From Acanthosepion esculentum (Eukaryota > Mollusca > Cephalopoda > Sepiida > Sepiidae), in contig OZ038478.1 of NCBI GenBank assembly GCA_964036315.1, positions 143,480,557 to 143,544,556 on the forward strand: 64,000 nucleotides of DNA, in the 5' to 3' direction. Shown one piece after another: positions 43,240 to 54,040 of this stretch. The notes beneath the pieces are model-generated. The model was given only the letters and a program-made list of their open reading frames with translations. It did no database searches and was not told where the DNA came from. The position numbers were made by a program, and so were the translations under genes. Numbering within the stretch: the first letter of the stretch is position 1; every line of letters starts with the position of its first letter.

Positions 43240-43313
43240 CCTGTCTTCCGGTACCGACCATATTTATATCGTCGGTATTCCGCTATGCAGATTAGGTGGA
43301 TCCTACCACAACA
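43240..43313 (-). repeat. Gypsy 5' LTR, outer part (74 bp)
   Basis: It resumes CCTGTCTTCCGGTACC exactly where 33207 left off and ends CCACAACA, followed by the ATAAT duplication. In coding orientation this is the first 74 bp of the LTR. Confidence 0.92.
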
Positions 43314-43339
43314 ATAATAAATAATTAATCTAACTTTTT

Positions 43340-43584
43340 TCCTATTGGTAATTGGGGTTCTGCATTTTTTATCATGTTCTTAATTCTGTGTTCATCCTGT
43401 TTAAAATTTTCGTTCATCTGATTTTTATAAAAAAATATTATTTTATTGTTTATGTTTCAATTCTCCTTGTTTCTATTGCACAGTTCTTATATAATTTATC
43501 ACCCCAAAAATATATTAGATCGCATGTGAAATTTTATAAAAAACTAAATCAAAGCAACTTATCTGTTGTATTCAATGAAACGCG

Positions 43585-43590
<6 letters not shown>
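43340..43590 (+). pseudogene. Coding-like repeat R3, plus copy
   Basis: The plus frame 43352-43714 includes SIAQFLYNLSPQKYIRSHVK and KKLNQSNLSVVFNE, homologous to the minus-strand copy at 27285-27460. The N-terminal half is hydrophobic and may just be AT-rich sequence. After the conserved segment the frame runs into (TA)n. The family is not recognised. Confidence 0.45.

Positions 43591-43670
<80 letters not shown>
43587..43670. repeat. (TA)n microsatellite
   Basis: About 42 uninterrupted TA units. Confidence 0.97.
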
Positions 43671-43671
<1 letters not shown>

Positions 43672-44139
43672 GGCCGTGTTAGTATTGGTGACCAGAAAAA
43701 GACCTTGTGTATGATACGTCAATTGGCTAGGGGAGCGACCCAGGAGAAGGGCACCAACAGGAAAATTAGAAAATCAACATAAGGACACAAAGAGCACGAA
43801 GAAACAGAGAAGGGCGAATAAGAATGACATTTCGTCGATGGAATAGAACCAACGGACTTCAGTTTACTCTAAGGTTCTACAACTCCCCGGGCATTTTTTT
43901 GCCAAGTGAAACGAAGAAAGGAGAAATACACTTTTGGTTTCCTGTATCCTTCTCCTAACAAGTCTTCCACCTCACTAATATATTTTTTCTTTTGTGACTG
44001 GATTTAGTTCGGTTGTCTTTGTGGTATGTCAGGAACCAGAAAGACAGACACGGAAAGAAGAAGGTAGGTTGAACTAGTGTATTAAAATAACGGAACATAT
44101 ATACAAAATAAGAGTGTTACAAGTCAGCCGATAGGCAAG
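43671..44139. other. Unassigned DNA
   Basis: Mixed-composition sequence. It could be the leader or LTR of the gag-like relic that follows, but no paired repeat or primer-binding site was found. Confidence 0.4.
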
Positions 44140-44350
44140 GGATGAGACAACAAAAGAATTAGCAGAAAGGGCGACAAAATTGTCAACCATAGCCTTTCCT
44201 GGAGAAGTAAGAGAGAATGCCGCCATTCAGATCCAATTGGCGGATTTGTTCGTGGACTCGATGAGGAAAGAGCGCATAGGCACGACGTGATAAATTACGT
44301 TGTCAATGGCTATAGATCTGGCCAAAGACGGTGAGAGGATATTGGACAAG
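44140..44350 (+). pseudogene. Gag-like fragment of an LTR retroelement
   Basis: The plus strand reads ELAERATKLSTIAFPGEVRE, NAAIQIQLADLFVDSM and, two stops later, MAIDLAKDGERILDKV. This resembles the helical C-terminal part of retroelement capsid proteins (LxxLAxxAFPG, FVxGL, AIxLAxxxE). No zinc knuckle or protease follows. Confidence is limited because capsid sequences diverge fast. Confidence 0.4.
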
Positions 44351-45064
44351 GTAAGGAATAGATAAGAAAGTGTTATGTACTAAGATACATTAAAACGAAA
44401 AGGGTTAATACCAAAAACCTGTGGAAAGAATTGAGGATTTAATGAACACATAAATGACTTGGATTTTATGTCGAGCAATTTGAAGAATGGAAAATGACCC
44501 AAACTTAGGAGGGATGAGTTTTGATTACGTTATATTTTACAAAGCCTCAACATTTGGTAAATTGTTACTGAAATAAATAATTGAAATATGTTTCTATAAG
44601 TCTCTAGTGCCACTCTATGCACTTGGTCGAAATGATAATAAAAATTAGCTTTATGAAATGAATGGAAGAGAAAGTGGTTGTAAGTAAAGATAAAGAGGAA
44701 AATAACTATTGACCCTTGATTTGAAAAATTCAGAGAAAAATCCACACAGTAGTCCTTTCCACAAAACAGCAGTTCTTGGCGGAATAAGCTGTGTAAGCGC
44801 AATATTCTCCTTACAGCTACTTAAAGGTTGAGGTGAGGAAGAGAGGTTTTTGACTCCGTAAATGTGGTATAGCGTATCCTATATATAAATATCTGACCTG
44901 TTGAAGCTAATGCAGGGCACTTTTTTAACATTTGCCAGGGAAATAGCGATAGAATAGCAATTTTGATTTTGTATAGAGACTTGCTAGAGTGAAGAAAAAA
45001 ACAAAAAACAAGTCATTAACCAAGAACAAACGTGTAAACAATTTTAGATTTGTTGACATTACCG
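44351..45064. other. Unassigned DNA
   Basis: A 90-codon minus-strand frame at 44530-44802 has no recognisable motif. Nothing else was seen. Confidence 0.45.
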
Positions 45065-45620
45065 CCCCCACTTAGGTCCACCTTTCAACAGTACCTTGGA
45101 TGATGGTCTTTCAGAGGCTGTCATGTCGTTTGACGTAGACAAACGATAACATTTTCCGACACTTAATCCTGGCGAGGAAGGATTCTTGTTGGCCCACGAG
45201 ACTTTGAACCTTGCTTCATACATAATCATTTGTTTTGTGCTCGCAGTAGACTATGGAGAGGAGGAGGTTTCTCAAGCATTTCTTCTCAGACGTCTGGATC
45301 TTTTTTCCTTTCTCAACCAAGACTGTCAAAGTCTCACACCCGTAGAGGAGAATGGATACGACCAGCGATTTGTAGTGTTTGGAATTAGCATGAAGGTTGA
45401 TGTTGCTCAGTCATATTCTTTCCGGACTGGCTATCGCTGTTGTAGCAATGGCGATTCGTGAGCTGATTTCTGTGTTGCAGGTTCCATCATTTGACAGGGT
45501 TGTTACCAAATATTTACAGCTGGAAAATTTTTCTTTCATGGTTCGCCGTCCATGCTGACATTGTACTGGTGTTGCTTGCTCTATTCACCATTATTTTGGA
45601 ATTCTCGGTGTTGAGCAGCA
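45065..45620 (-). pseudogene. LINE ORF2 C-terminal remnant, different family
   Basis: The minus strand, with many frame changes, gives TENSKIMV at the right, then blocks like ITSQCY-SQSGKN and a leftward end LARIKCRKMLSFVYVKRHDS with TIIQGTVE. This corresponds to the xxWFGHVxRHDSLxKTILQGTxEG end of an abundant invertebrate LINE protein. Plus-strand open frames here are shadows. Fully inactive. Confidence 0.55.
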
Positions 45621-46067
45621 TTCCATAAGCGACACTTCTTTCAACGTGTTTGTCTCAGGTTTTACAGCTCACTGTTACTGACTACCTTAATCAATTATAC
45701 TACAAACATGTATAGAAACAAACCTGATCATATAAAATAAGTTCCGTTACGTGGTAGACTTTGGAAGCAGTCACTCAACAATAAAGCCTGAAAAAAAAAA
45801 CAACAGCTCATTTATAATAACAGAATTGTACACACCATGTTGTCCATCTTTAATTGATTTTGAAAAGTAAATTAGCACGGTAATGACTTACCGCTGGTAT
45901 GTTTGTCTGTTAGGGAGGCTAGCCAATCCATATTCCTGATGACTAACTAGGCATATTTGTGTTTGTTCATCACCCAAGTAGCCCACCTGCGGTTTATACA
46001 GCACCTATACAGAGTGGACCTTGTTTGGAGTGATGAAGAGTCTGAACAAGCCAAGTACACTCAAACA
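45621..46067. other. Unassigned DNA
   Basis: Nothing recognised. Confidence 0.45.
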
Positions 46068-46364
46068 CTAGGTCACGATGACTTGCGGCCTCGTGCTAGC
46101 TGAACCAACGAAGGCTCCCAAATAATTCCGTCTACTTAGTTTCAACCACAAGGCCTGGGTGAAAATCGGGGTATGGTTGGCAGGCACTTTCAAAAGCTGC
46201 CGCACGCTAGGGTCGCCTGTACAACGATTCAGTTCCTGAAGGTTAGCATCAGCCATGCTGACGGAAGGGCGAAAGGGGTATCTCAGATGATAAAAAGAGA
46301 GAAGTTTGGTTTTGGAGGCGTTAAAATTAACAAGCCATCCTTTGCCCCATTTAACGATGGACAT
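46068..46364 (-). pseudogene. LINE reverse-transcriptase thumb remnant
   Basis: 98 codons in one frame. It starts near VKWGKGWLVNFNASKTKLLS, the WxxxWxVxFNxxKTKxLSF thumb segment of CR1/jockey-like RTs, followed by FRPSVSMADANLQEL. The segment is homologous to the left part of 12600-13050. Confidence 0.65.
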
Positions 46365-46985
46365 AAAATAATATAATCACACAAATTAAATACAGAAAAA
46401 TACAAATATAATTATACATAAAATAAAATAAATAAGCAAAACCAAACAAAGTAAAAATAAGCATAAAAGAAAATAAATGTACAAATATTAAATATACAAA
46501 ACTATATGTGTAAGTATGTATGAGTGTGTGTGTGCACGTATATACATATAAATATATACATATTCACGCAGAACGCAAGCAACTACAAACGTAAACACAT
46601 AACATTCCATAATTAATACCTTAATATATAAGAAAAAAGCAAGGTAAAATAAATTACTAGATATAAAATAAAAAAGAAACATTGCATAAATGATAACATA
46701 TAAGCAAATCTTTAATTCATTACACATAAAATGTTTAAAAATACAAATATGTGTGTGCGGGTGTTTGCGCGCGCACGTGTGTGTGTATGCGCGGGAAGTA
46801 TACATTGTATACTCTATAGAAACTGTATACTCTATAGAAATATATTCAAAAATCAAAGAATATGCCCAGCCTATCATAATAAATATGCTACAAATATGGA
46901 AAATAATCAGTTTACCATTTAAGCACTAGTAAAGATGTATAAATATGTCATATTTACATAAGTAATTGGAAGATGATTATTATTT
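46365..46985. other. AT-rich DNA with TGTG/CGCG low-complexity patches
   Basis: Includes a TGTGTGCG-rich tract at 46750-46795 and the direct repeat GTATACTCTATAGAAA twice near 46808-46845. Open frames on both strands are low-complexity. Confidence 0.6.
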
Positions 46986-46989
46986 TCAT

Positions 46990-47240
46990 TTAGGCATTTC
47001 AACAGTGAAAGTGTGCGACCAATCTAGTAGCACGCTTAAATTCATGTACTAGGAATACCAGCGAAAAAAAATCTCAACAGACAGAGGGCTACCACATTAC
47101 GTCGGTGAGAATGTAACTGAAGTCGAGATGCCAGGTCAGTTTCGATTATATTACAGATCATTCTTTTGATTTTGTCAAGAATTTCCAGATGTATAGCTAG
47201 AGCACCAGACCAGATATGAAAACACTATTCAATGCGATAT
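46990..47240 (-). pseudogene. LINE ORF2 C-terminal remnant
   Basis: The minus strand gives ILDKIKRMICNIIETDLASR and LQLHSHRRNVV, homologous to the tail fragments at 10165-10500 and 10600-11175. It lies upstream of the thumb fragment in coding direction, the reverse of the natural order, so the two are separate insertions or rearranged. Confidence 0.6.
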
Positions 47241-47740
47241 ATATGAAAATAAAATAAATTAAATCTCAGTGATTATAATATAAATTGCTTTATACTATGT
47301 GGATAAATTTAGAATCTAGCTCTCCCAGAGACTTTTGAAAAGTTAGATATAAAAAAAAAACATTTTTCAGATTAATTTACATTTTTTGAAATTTCTTTTT
47401 CTAATAATTAATTTCTTGTGATCTGCGGCTTTCTTATCCCATTTCCATCCTTTGTGTTTTCAAAGCATTGATCAACAACAATGAATGGCTCAAGCCGAGA
47501 CAGAGAGAAATCCTTTGAACTTATCCGTAAGCATAAACAATCACAGACAGAAAGTGATTACTTGGCAATAAACAACAGGAATAATACAGAATGAGTTCCT
47601 CTCGCATTTCTCGGGTTCAGTATACACGTTGCTTCTATTTTCTTTCTCGGAATTTTATGGTAGCTATCCATTACTCTTTTACCTTTATATATTTATTTTT
47701 CTCATATCTTTACTCTACTTCTCTCAATCTAACTCGAAAT
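47241..47740. other. Unassigned DNA
   Basis: AT-rich; nothing recognised. Confidence 0.45.
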
Positions 47741-47746
47741 GAAAGC

Positions 47747-47816
47747 CACGTGACCATGGAAGTGAAACGTTTCCGCGTTGCGAGATTCAATCTTTGCCTA
47801 GTAACAGCTGGTAAGT
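47747..47816 (+). promoter_or_regulatory. Candidate first exon: E-box, Kozak ATG and splice donor
   Basis: Within 70 bp there is CACGTG (47747-47752), ACCATGG (47753-47759), a CpG-containing 55-nt open stretch encoding MEVKRFRVARFNLCLVTA, and then G|GTAAGTA (47811), a consensus splice donor. A TTGCC-TA-GTAAC element at 47794 resembles an RFX-type X-box half pair. Each motif alone is common by chance. The cluster in CpG-poor DNA is the only reason to list it. No acceptor-linked second exon was identified. Confidence 0.2.
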
Positions 47817-47820
47817 ATTA

Positions 47821-48462
47821 AACTTTACCGAATCTCATTTGTTATTTGTCTGTTAGAAAACTGATGGCCATGTTACATCAACAGGTTTAAACATTACTTC
47901 ATTAATTAAATGGCTAATTTCTTATCCTTTTATAATTTTTTTAAAATGATTGAATACTCTGAACACCCAATCAAGGGTTATATTATAAACAAGGGGCCAT
48001 TTTTCTCAGAACATTCTTATAAAATAATTCTAAAGACCTGTTTGCATTATCATAGTATGACATAAAACATTCCACGGGAAATAAATCAAGAGTGAAACAT
48101 TTAAATCACAGATCTCGATGTCGCATAGAGTTCGTGCCTGTTATTTCAAGCAACTCGTCTCTTATGAGTTTTTATATTCGGAAAGTTATACCCACATTAA
48201 AACATTCAGTTACCAATGATGAAATGTTCTTGGAAAAGGTACGAATTCACCCCTACTGCCTCTTACTATGGGTTAATTAGTAGGACTTGCAAAATTTCTT
48301 ACAATCTAAAATATTTTATAAGTTAAAATAACCTGAAAATAGTTGGTAACCATTAAAAACAAACATATTAACCCAGAGTCACTGTTTATGAAATATTATT
48401 TATACTAACATGTTCACACTAACGCAAACACATAAACGGAAATCTATCGCCACCGTGACGGG
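47821..48462. other. Unassigned DNA
   Basis: Nothing recognised. Confidence 0.45.
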
Positions 48463-48581
48463 GAACACGGCTATATCAGACTGAAACACCTGTTCTCATA
48501 CGATCAACGATATTAAGCAAGTTACTTCCTGGTCACTAACTAGATGGATAAACGCCTGAGAATACCAAGTACTGTAAGTAT
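48463..48581 (+). pseudogene. 5S rRNA-like pseudogene or 5S-derived SINE head
   Basis: The 119-bp segment aligns end to end with animal 5S rRNA: ACGGCTATATCAGA (for ACGGCCATACCACG), CACCTGTTCTCATACGATCA (for CACCGGTTCTCGTCCGATCA), ATTAAGCAAG, CCTGGTCACTA-CTAGATGG and AACGCCTGAGAATACCAAG (for ACCGCCTGGGAATACCGGG), ending CTGTAAGTA. Roughly a quarter of positions differ, many as C-to-T or G-to-A, including within the internal promoter. It is unlikely to make ribosomal RNA. 5S-derived SINEs (SINE3 class) are known. The downstream 48582-48715 could be a SINE body, but no tail or target duplication was found. Confidence 0.85.
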
Positions 48582-48799
48582 GGATGGGCAGTTGGTGAAT
48601 TTGGATAATGACTCTGAACTGGAAATCGGAAAGCCAAGTTCCAAGTCCAGTCGAGTTCGTTATATCCACTTCCACTCTGGCCGACTTCACTTCTATTTGT
48701 TAGGTGAGAAGCAATTTTTCTAAGCCTTCTTTCCTTATCATGTGCCCTAGAATGTTTTATTATTTCTTCCTGATATTAAATATGTGTCCATTTCGTTTC
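48582..48799. other. Possible body downstream of the 5S-like head
   Basis: It contains ACTGGAAATCGGAAAGCCAA and ends with a TTTTT run at 48714. No homology was recognised. Confidence 0.3.
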
Positions 48800-49170
48800 C
48801 ATTGTCTCTAGAATTTTGATAACTTGTCACTGATCACGTGTTTAGTCCATAATATCGTAGAACCAAATTTCTGTTGCTTCAAGTTTTTTCTTGCCCAGTA
48901 TATGTTATCGCTCTTTCCAGTACTGATAGGAGTTTCTTTCCTAACCTTTCGTTTGATGTAGTGTGGAACGTCAACATCTTCATTAATTTCTGCAGTGATT
49001 GACACTTCTTAAGTGATGATATTTCTGTTGAAGTATGGTTTTTGGTTATTTTATGAAATATTTGAAGGTTTGTGTAGAAAAATCCATATTTTCGGAAGAG
49101 TGGAATGCAGATAAATGGTGAACAGTGCGCACATGAAATCTCTGAACAGCCCTCCACATACTTTATTGTC
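48800..49170 (-). repeat. Dispersed repeat R2, third copy
   Basis: It shares TTTCCAGTACTGATAGGAGT, TTTCTTTCCTAACCTTTCGT and GTGTGGAACGTCAACATCTT with the pair at 21060-21720. The minus strand encodes related peptides in two frames (TSNERLGKKLLSVLERAITY and VRKETPISTGKSDNIYWARK), suggesting an ancestral coding segment. Confidence 0.55.
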
Positions 49171-49860
49171 ATAGAATTTAACTTCTCCGGAATAATATGA
49201 AGCCCAATGACAATGCATTTACTTTTGTAAATTGTGTTATGACCGTAAAGTTTTTTACTCGGTTCAAATGCGCATGCATATCAATAAGCAAATATTACAT
49301 GTCTTAACAAAGGGCAGTTTTCAAGTACTTTATGCAAATAAATTTAAATTACGTTTATAAAACAATGTATTTCATCCTTCCATCGGAAATATAGCGCATA
49401 TTTTATGGAAAATATAAGTCAGTCTATTCGAAGAAAAAATTGTCAGACCGTTCGGCTTCCTCTGATGAAATGGTCGCATAGAATGGTTTTCAGCAGAGCG
49501 CGTCGTGACTGCGTGACCAAGTGAAAATGCGCATCTCAACGTCTGACAGTACTTACACACAACTATATAAATATATCAGTCAGAGAATTTTAAATTTTTT
49601 TCTTACATTTTCTTTGCAATTTACATATAACCTATCTAAAACCTAGTACAAAAGAAGGAAAGAAACGCGAATTTAAAATAAAATATACAGTGTTCAATGT
49701 CTATAGAATCAAAACTGGAAACAATAACCACAACAAGTATTGCATTAAAGATCTTAATCGTCCGAGGATCGCGGTTGGCGGCAAACTCAGAATTGCTGTT
49801 TTACTTCCGTACCTCATTGTTATCTGTCTTACTGCCACTCTCACTCACTCTCTCTCTCTT

Positions 49861-49891
<31 letters not shown>

Positions 49892-49968
49892 GAAATATAC
49901 AGAATTATGCTACACTACAGTAACATTTTTTGTGCAAGATTTCTCTTTTCTACAAACTCTAAATTCTT
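49171..49968. other. Unassigned DNA with (CT)n-(CA)n at 49842-49893
   Basis: Apart from the microsatellite nothing was recognised. Confidence 0.5.
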
Positions 49969-50345
49969 GTGCCAGACACAAAACACATGAAAATAGGCGC
50001 AGCTTTTAAAAAAACCAGACGACCATTGCGTAACATTTTAAAAGCAGCAACACATTTATTTACAATTACAAATTTGATTAAAACAAAACAAGCGTTGGAC
50101 AAAAATTTCTTATTGCGCATCTCTTTGGGCAGGATAATCCTGAGAAAAATAAAAAAAGAATACCCACAGAAACAAGAAAAATAATATTTCACAATAAGTT
50201 TAAGAAACGAATTCATGTGCAAAATTTTTTCCCTTCAAAAACAGATAAAATTAGAGAGTATTTAACAAAATGGTACAAGGCGGAAATCTTTCAGATAGAA
50301 CCCACGTCTGTTCTTAACAGTATGCAGAAACAGGACATCTCAGCT
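49969..50345 (+). pseudogene. Coding-like fragment of an unrecognised family
   Basis: The first frame has KKTRRPLRNILKAATHLFTI and LIKTKQALDKNFLLRISLGR. After a frame change it continues QNFFPSKTDKIREYLTKWYK and IFQIEPTSVLNSMQKQDIS. The text is basic and coding-like and then runs into (TA)n. I do not know the family. The downstream tag shared with 16562-16613 suggests a repeat family that ends in (TA)n plus tag. Confidence 0.35.
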
Positions 50346-50348
<3 letters not shown>

Positions 50349-50419
<71 letters not shown>

Positions 50420-50463
50420 TGGACATGGAAATCAGCACTTAGAGGCGACAGTCTGTTTCATGC
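50349..50463. repeat. (TA)n tract followed by the shared tag
   Basis: (TA)n to 50414, then AAAAGTGGACATGGAAATCA and GGCGACAGTCTGTTTCATGC, matching the tag after (TA)n at 16562-16613. Confidence 0.75.
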
Positions 50464-51249
50464 TAGTGCAATCGTCAGGCGACGAGTGCTGTTATTTTTC
50501 TCGGCTATTTGTATAAGGGTCAATGGTGCATTATGGGTAGTCTATTTTGGCGGTTACTTTTACCGGAAGTCGCTTATTTGTTTATTTTGTTTATGTCAAA
50601 TTATTTTGCTTGTTTTTTTGTTTGTTTTTTTATTTTTATTTTTATTTTTTATCTTATATATTTATTTTTTTTATTTTGATCGGTGTTTTTGGTTAACGTA
50701 GTAAAAATTTGTTTATATAGCTTATTGTTGGTAGTCTCTAATGGCCGTCATTTACCGGAAGTCGCTTGGTCGCTTATTTATTTGGGTCAAATTGTTTTGC
50801 TTGTTTTTATTTATTTTCATTTTTTTTTATCTTATATATTTGTTTATTTGTCATTGATTAAATCTATTTGTTGAAGTTTGGGGTGTGATGTTGTGGTTTT
50901 TTCTGACTATTATTTAGGTGGGAACAGTTTTTAATTTATCTATTTAGGTTGGTTATCTTTATTTGTTTTTTTTTTAAAACGGCTACTTTATCGTAATCGG
51001 TTGTTAGTTTATTTATATATTTGGATGTATTTAGATCGATTTATTATACTTGTTGTTATTTATTTGTTACACTATATATTTTTGGCTTTCGGTTTTTAAG
51101 TAACGTAGTATATTATCTTTTATTAATGTTTTTTTTATTATTATTTTTATTTGTATAACAGTTATAACTTTCGTCCGTTCTTTTGTTTTGATTTTATTTC
51201 GCATATTCTAACAGGTGTGGTTTTGTGATTTGTTTGGAGTAATTTATTT
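50464..51249. other. T-rich DNA with an internal duplication
   Basis: The block TTACCGGAAGTCGCTTATTT ... GTCAAATTATTTTGCTTG at about 50560-50612 recurs at 50752-50802. The rest is T-rich on the plus strand. No gene was seen. Confidence 0.5.
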
Positions 51250-51870
51250 TGCTTATTTTCATATTCAACAGGTTCTTTCTAAAACAAATTCTTTCCTGCA
51301 TGAAACCCTCTCCTCCACTTTCACCGATCCACTGCCTGATCAATACCACACTTCCTTAAAGATGTTTTCAAACAATCCTTGTATCTCATTTTCGTTTTCT
51401 GAACCAGCCAACTACTTCCAACGATTTCGCCATACTAGATTTGGTTGGGCAGTCGTTTGTTCTCCAATCTGACTAGATGACCGCTACAACTTAATCGACG
51501 CTGAAAAATGATCGATTCTATGCTTTGACACCGGCCTTGTTGTAATATTTCAACGTCAGTAACGCACATTTGCCAGCGAACTCTCAATAGTCTCCGCAGG
51601 TGTAGATTGGTACATAACAACAATCTTTTTTAGACTGATTGTTAGTCCAAACACTGTGCCTGCTGTTTCAAAGACATCCATCAAAACCTGCATTTTGGCT
51701 TCCGTATGAGCCACACGATCACAATTATCAGCATCAAGGAGATCTCGAACAAGGTTCATCAAGACCTTTGCATTTGCACTTAAACGCCAGATTTTAAATA
51801 GTCTTCCGGAAGTTCTATAGCGAATGTATACACCATTAGAACAATCACTGAAGGCCATCTTAAAAACCAT
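51250..51870 (-). pseudogene. LINE reverse-transcriptase C-terminal half remnant
   Basis: Reading leftwards, the minus strand gives SNGVYIRYRTSGRLFKIWRL, DLLDADNCDRVAHTEAKMQV (the LLYADDCAxxAxTEAxMQ active-site region with the box degraded), FGLTISLKKIVVMYQ, then DVEILQQGRCQSIESIIFQR and SGHLVRLENKRLPNQ (IESxLLRxxLRWxGHVxRMxDxRLPKQ), and finally KRKxDTRIVxKHL. Order and spacing match a LINE family widespread in invertebrates. The active site is lost and stops intervene. Confidence 0.7.
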
Positions 51871-52308
51871 AGAAAATAAAAAGCAAATAATCTTGGTGCT
51901 GGTATATATCCACTTTACACTGTAATTGTTACTGCCAGTTTCCGTCCAAAATTAACAACAGCATTGATAACCTCATGGAAGAGCCTCAGTATAGATACAA
52001 ATCTGTCAGGACAGCATCACGGTCCCACACTTTCACTGTCAAAACGGATAATGTGACCGTTCTTTTCTATTCCAATAGCTTCATGTCCCTTACCTCCCGT
52101 CTGTGTAATTACCTTCCTATATCTTGTGTCCCTGATACCTATAATCTCTAACTATTCAAATGTAATATCAATCGACATCACCAGATGCCCTGATCTATTC
52201 CCTGTACTTCACTTTGTCCTTTCTTCCATGGCGCCTCTTTACACCCGCTCACACTCCCAGTAATACCTTGTGTACTAGTGCAATCACGCCTTGCTTGGGG
52301 TGAAATGC

Positions 52309-52311
<3 letters not shown>
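51871..52311. other. Unassigned DNA
   Basis: Nothing recognised. Confidence 0.4.
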
Positions 52312-52396
<85 letters not shown>

Positions 52397-52703
52397 CAAA
52401 TACATATATATATATATACAAATACATATATATGCACGAATATATATACGAATATTTACATAAATATATATGTACATATATATGTGCATATATATATGTA
52501 CAAATATATATATACATGTATAAATGTATATACATAGATATACATAAATATATAGACATATATACATACATATATATAGAGACATACATATATATATACC
52601 TATGCTTATATATACATATATTTATAGATACATACATATATATATATTCATATATATACATACATGTATATATATACATTTATATATACATACATACCTA
52701 TGC

Positions 52704-52734
<31 letters not shown>

Positions 52735-52779
52735 CTCACACATATATATATATACATATATATATATATACATACATAC

Positions 52780-52856
<77 letters not shown>

Positions 52857-52872
52857 CATATATATATATTTA
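52312..52872. repeat. Long (TA)n / ATAC-rich tract
   Basis: About 560 bp: pure (TA)n at 52312-52380, mixed ATATAC/ATATGC variants to 52795, pure (TA)n to 52850. Every [10 protein letters not shown] frame across it on either strand is an artefact. Confidence 0.95.
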
Positions 52873-53295
52873 AGTAATTCATCAAGTCTGAAACCTCAAC
52901 AGAATGCAGAAAGCCATGGACGGCCGTTTCGTCCTATATTTGGGATTCATCAACAGTGCGCATCCACTACCGAGTATTGAAACCCTGACAGTTATGTTGT
53001 TAAGCAAACACCATACCAACTTTTCCAACTGACCTCGGTGACGAGGTGGTAGCAAATCAGACTCAATATAGCGCCGCTCGCTCACATATTCCCTGGTGAA
53101 TCTCTATTAAGATTCTCTTTAACCATAGGATTGGGTCCCTTGGTGCCACGACTACTATCACCAAGCCGCTCACTCTAGAGAAGCATAAGAAGCCGGTTCA
53201 AGCAATGATATACATATGAAATTATTAGGAGAATTTGATAATTATATTTAAGTAATTCATCAAGTCTGAAACTTCAACAGAATGCAGAAAGCACT
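52873..53295. repeat. Dispersed repeat with 45-bp direct repeats at its ends
   Basis: TTTAAGTAATTCATCAAGTC and TGAAACCTCAACAGAATGCAG open the segment at about 52869 and recur with few changes at about 53247-53292. The intervening 330 bp include GGACGGCCGTTTCGTCCTAT. The unit could be a tandem pair in which the second is mostly lost, or an element with terminal direct repeats. The family is not recognised. Confidence 0.5.
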
Positions 53296-53779
53296 GGACG
53301 CAGAAAGCACTTTATATATTCTTTATATATATTTTTATTATAGCTCTTTGTACTCTTTCATATTATACTTATTCGTCATTTGGAAAAACAAGAAATTGAA
53401 ATTTCTATGTGTACTAATATTTGTTATCTCACTATATATATATATATATATGGTAAACTTAAGAACAATTATAGACCTATATCAATCTATCTTGTTTCAT
53501 TTCAGTAACCTGTTTTAGTTCAATCATAAAAATATTATGACCTTCCTGCAGATAAAATATCTACGTCCTTCTTTTTTATGTCAAACGGATGTGTTTGCAT
53601 CCATTTAGATGTCATGATTTTGAATGATGATTTCCAACATTTTTCCATGTCTTTATGAGCGCCAAATGCTTTCTCTCGTCATCGTTCATTTACCGCATAT
53701 ACATTTACGTGTAAGAAACTTAGATAAATGCTTAAAGGAAGGAAAATCTCATCGAGATAAATAGATAAAGAACAGGCTA

Positions 53780-53781
<2 letters not shown>
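53296..53781. other. Unassigned AT-rich DNA
   Basis: Nothing recognised apart from a short (TA)n at 53435-53452. Confidence 0.45.
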
Positions 53782-53850
<69 letters not shown>

Positions 53851-53955
53851 TATGATATATATATATATATATATAGATTGATAGATAGATAGATAAATAA
53901 ATATAGATATATACATACATAGATATTGACATATACATATATTGATATATATAGT

Positions 53956-53997
<42 letters not shown>

Positions 53998-54040
53998 TAG
54001 ATAGGTATAGATATAGATATATATATATATATATTTAAAA
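53782..54040. repeat. (TA)n / (GATA)n tract
   Basis: (TA)n to 53872, (GATA)-rich to 53960, (TA)n and GATA again to 54034. Confidence 0.95.

Larger units (their letters stand above)
27923..43313 (-). mobile_element. Ty3/gypsy LTR retrotransposon carrying nested LINEs
   Basis: The complete insertion is bounded by a perfect 5-bp duplication ATAAT (27918-27922 and 43314-43318). The 3' LTR is at 27923-28210 and the internal region at 28211-32993. The 5' LTR starts at 32994 but is split by two LINEs (33208-39670 and 39687-43223), resuming at 43240-43313. The two LTR pieces sum to 288 bp, the same length as the intact LTR. I count six differences between the LTRs by eye, about 2%, so the insertion is fairly young. 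All protein domains from gag to integrase are present in order, but five frame changes separate them, so this copy is not autonomous. Confidence 0.92.

Noticed and set aside
45186..45461. Plus-strand 91-codon frame as a gene
   Set aside because: The minus strand carries the LINE C-terminal text over the same interval, so the plus frame is a shadow.
52178..52980. Long open frames rich in Ile-Tyr repeats on both strands
   Set aside because: They are translations of (TA)n/(ATAC)n DNA; all frames of such repeats stay open.
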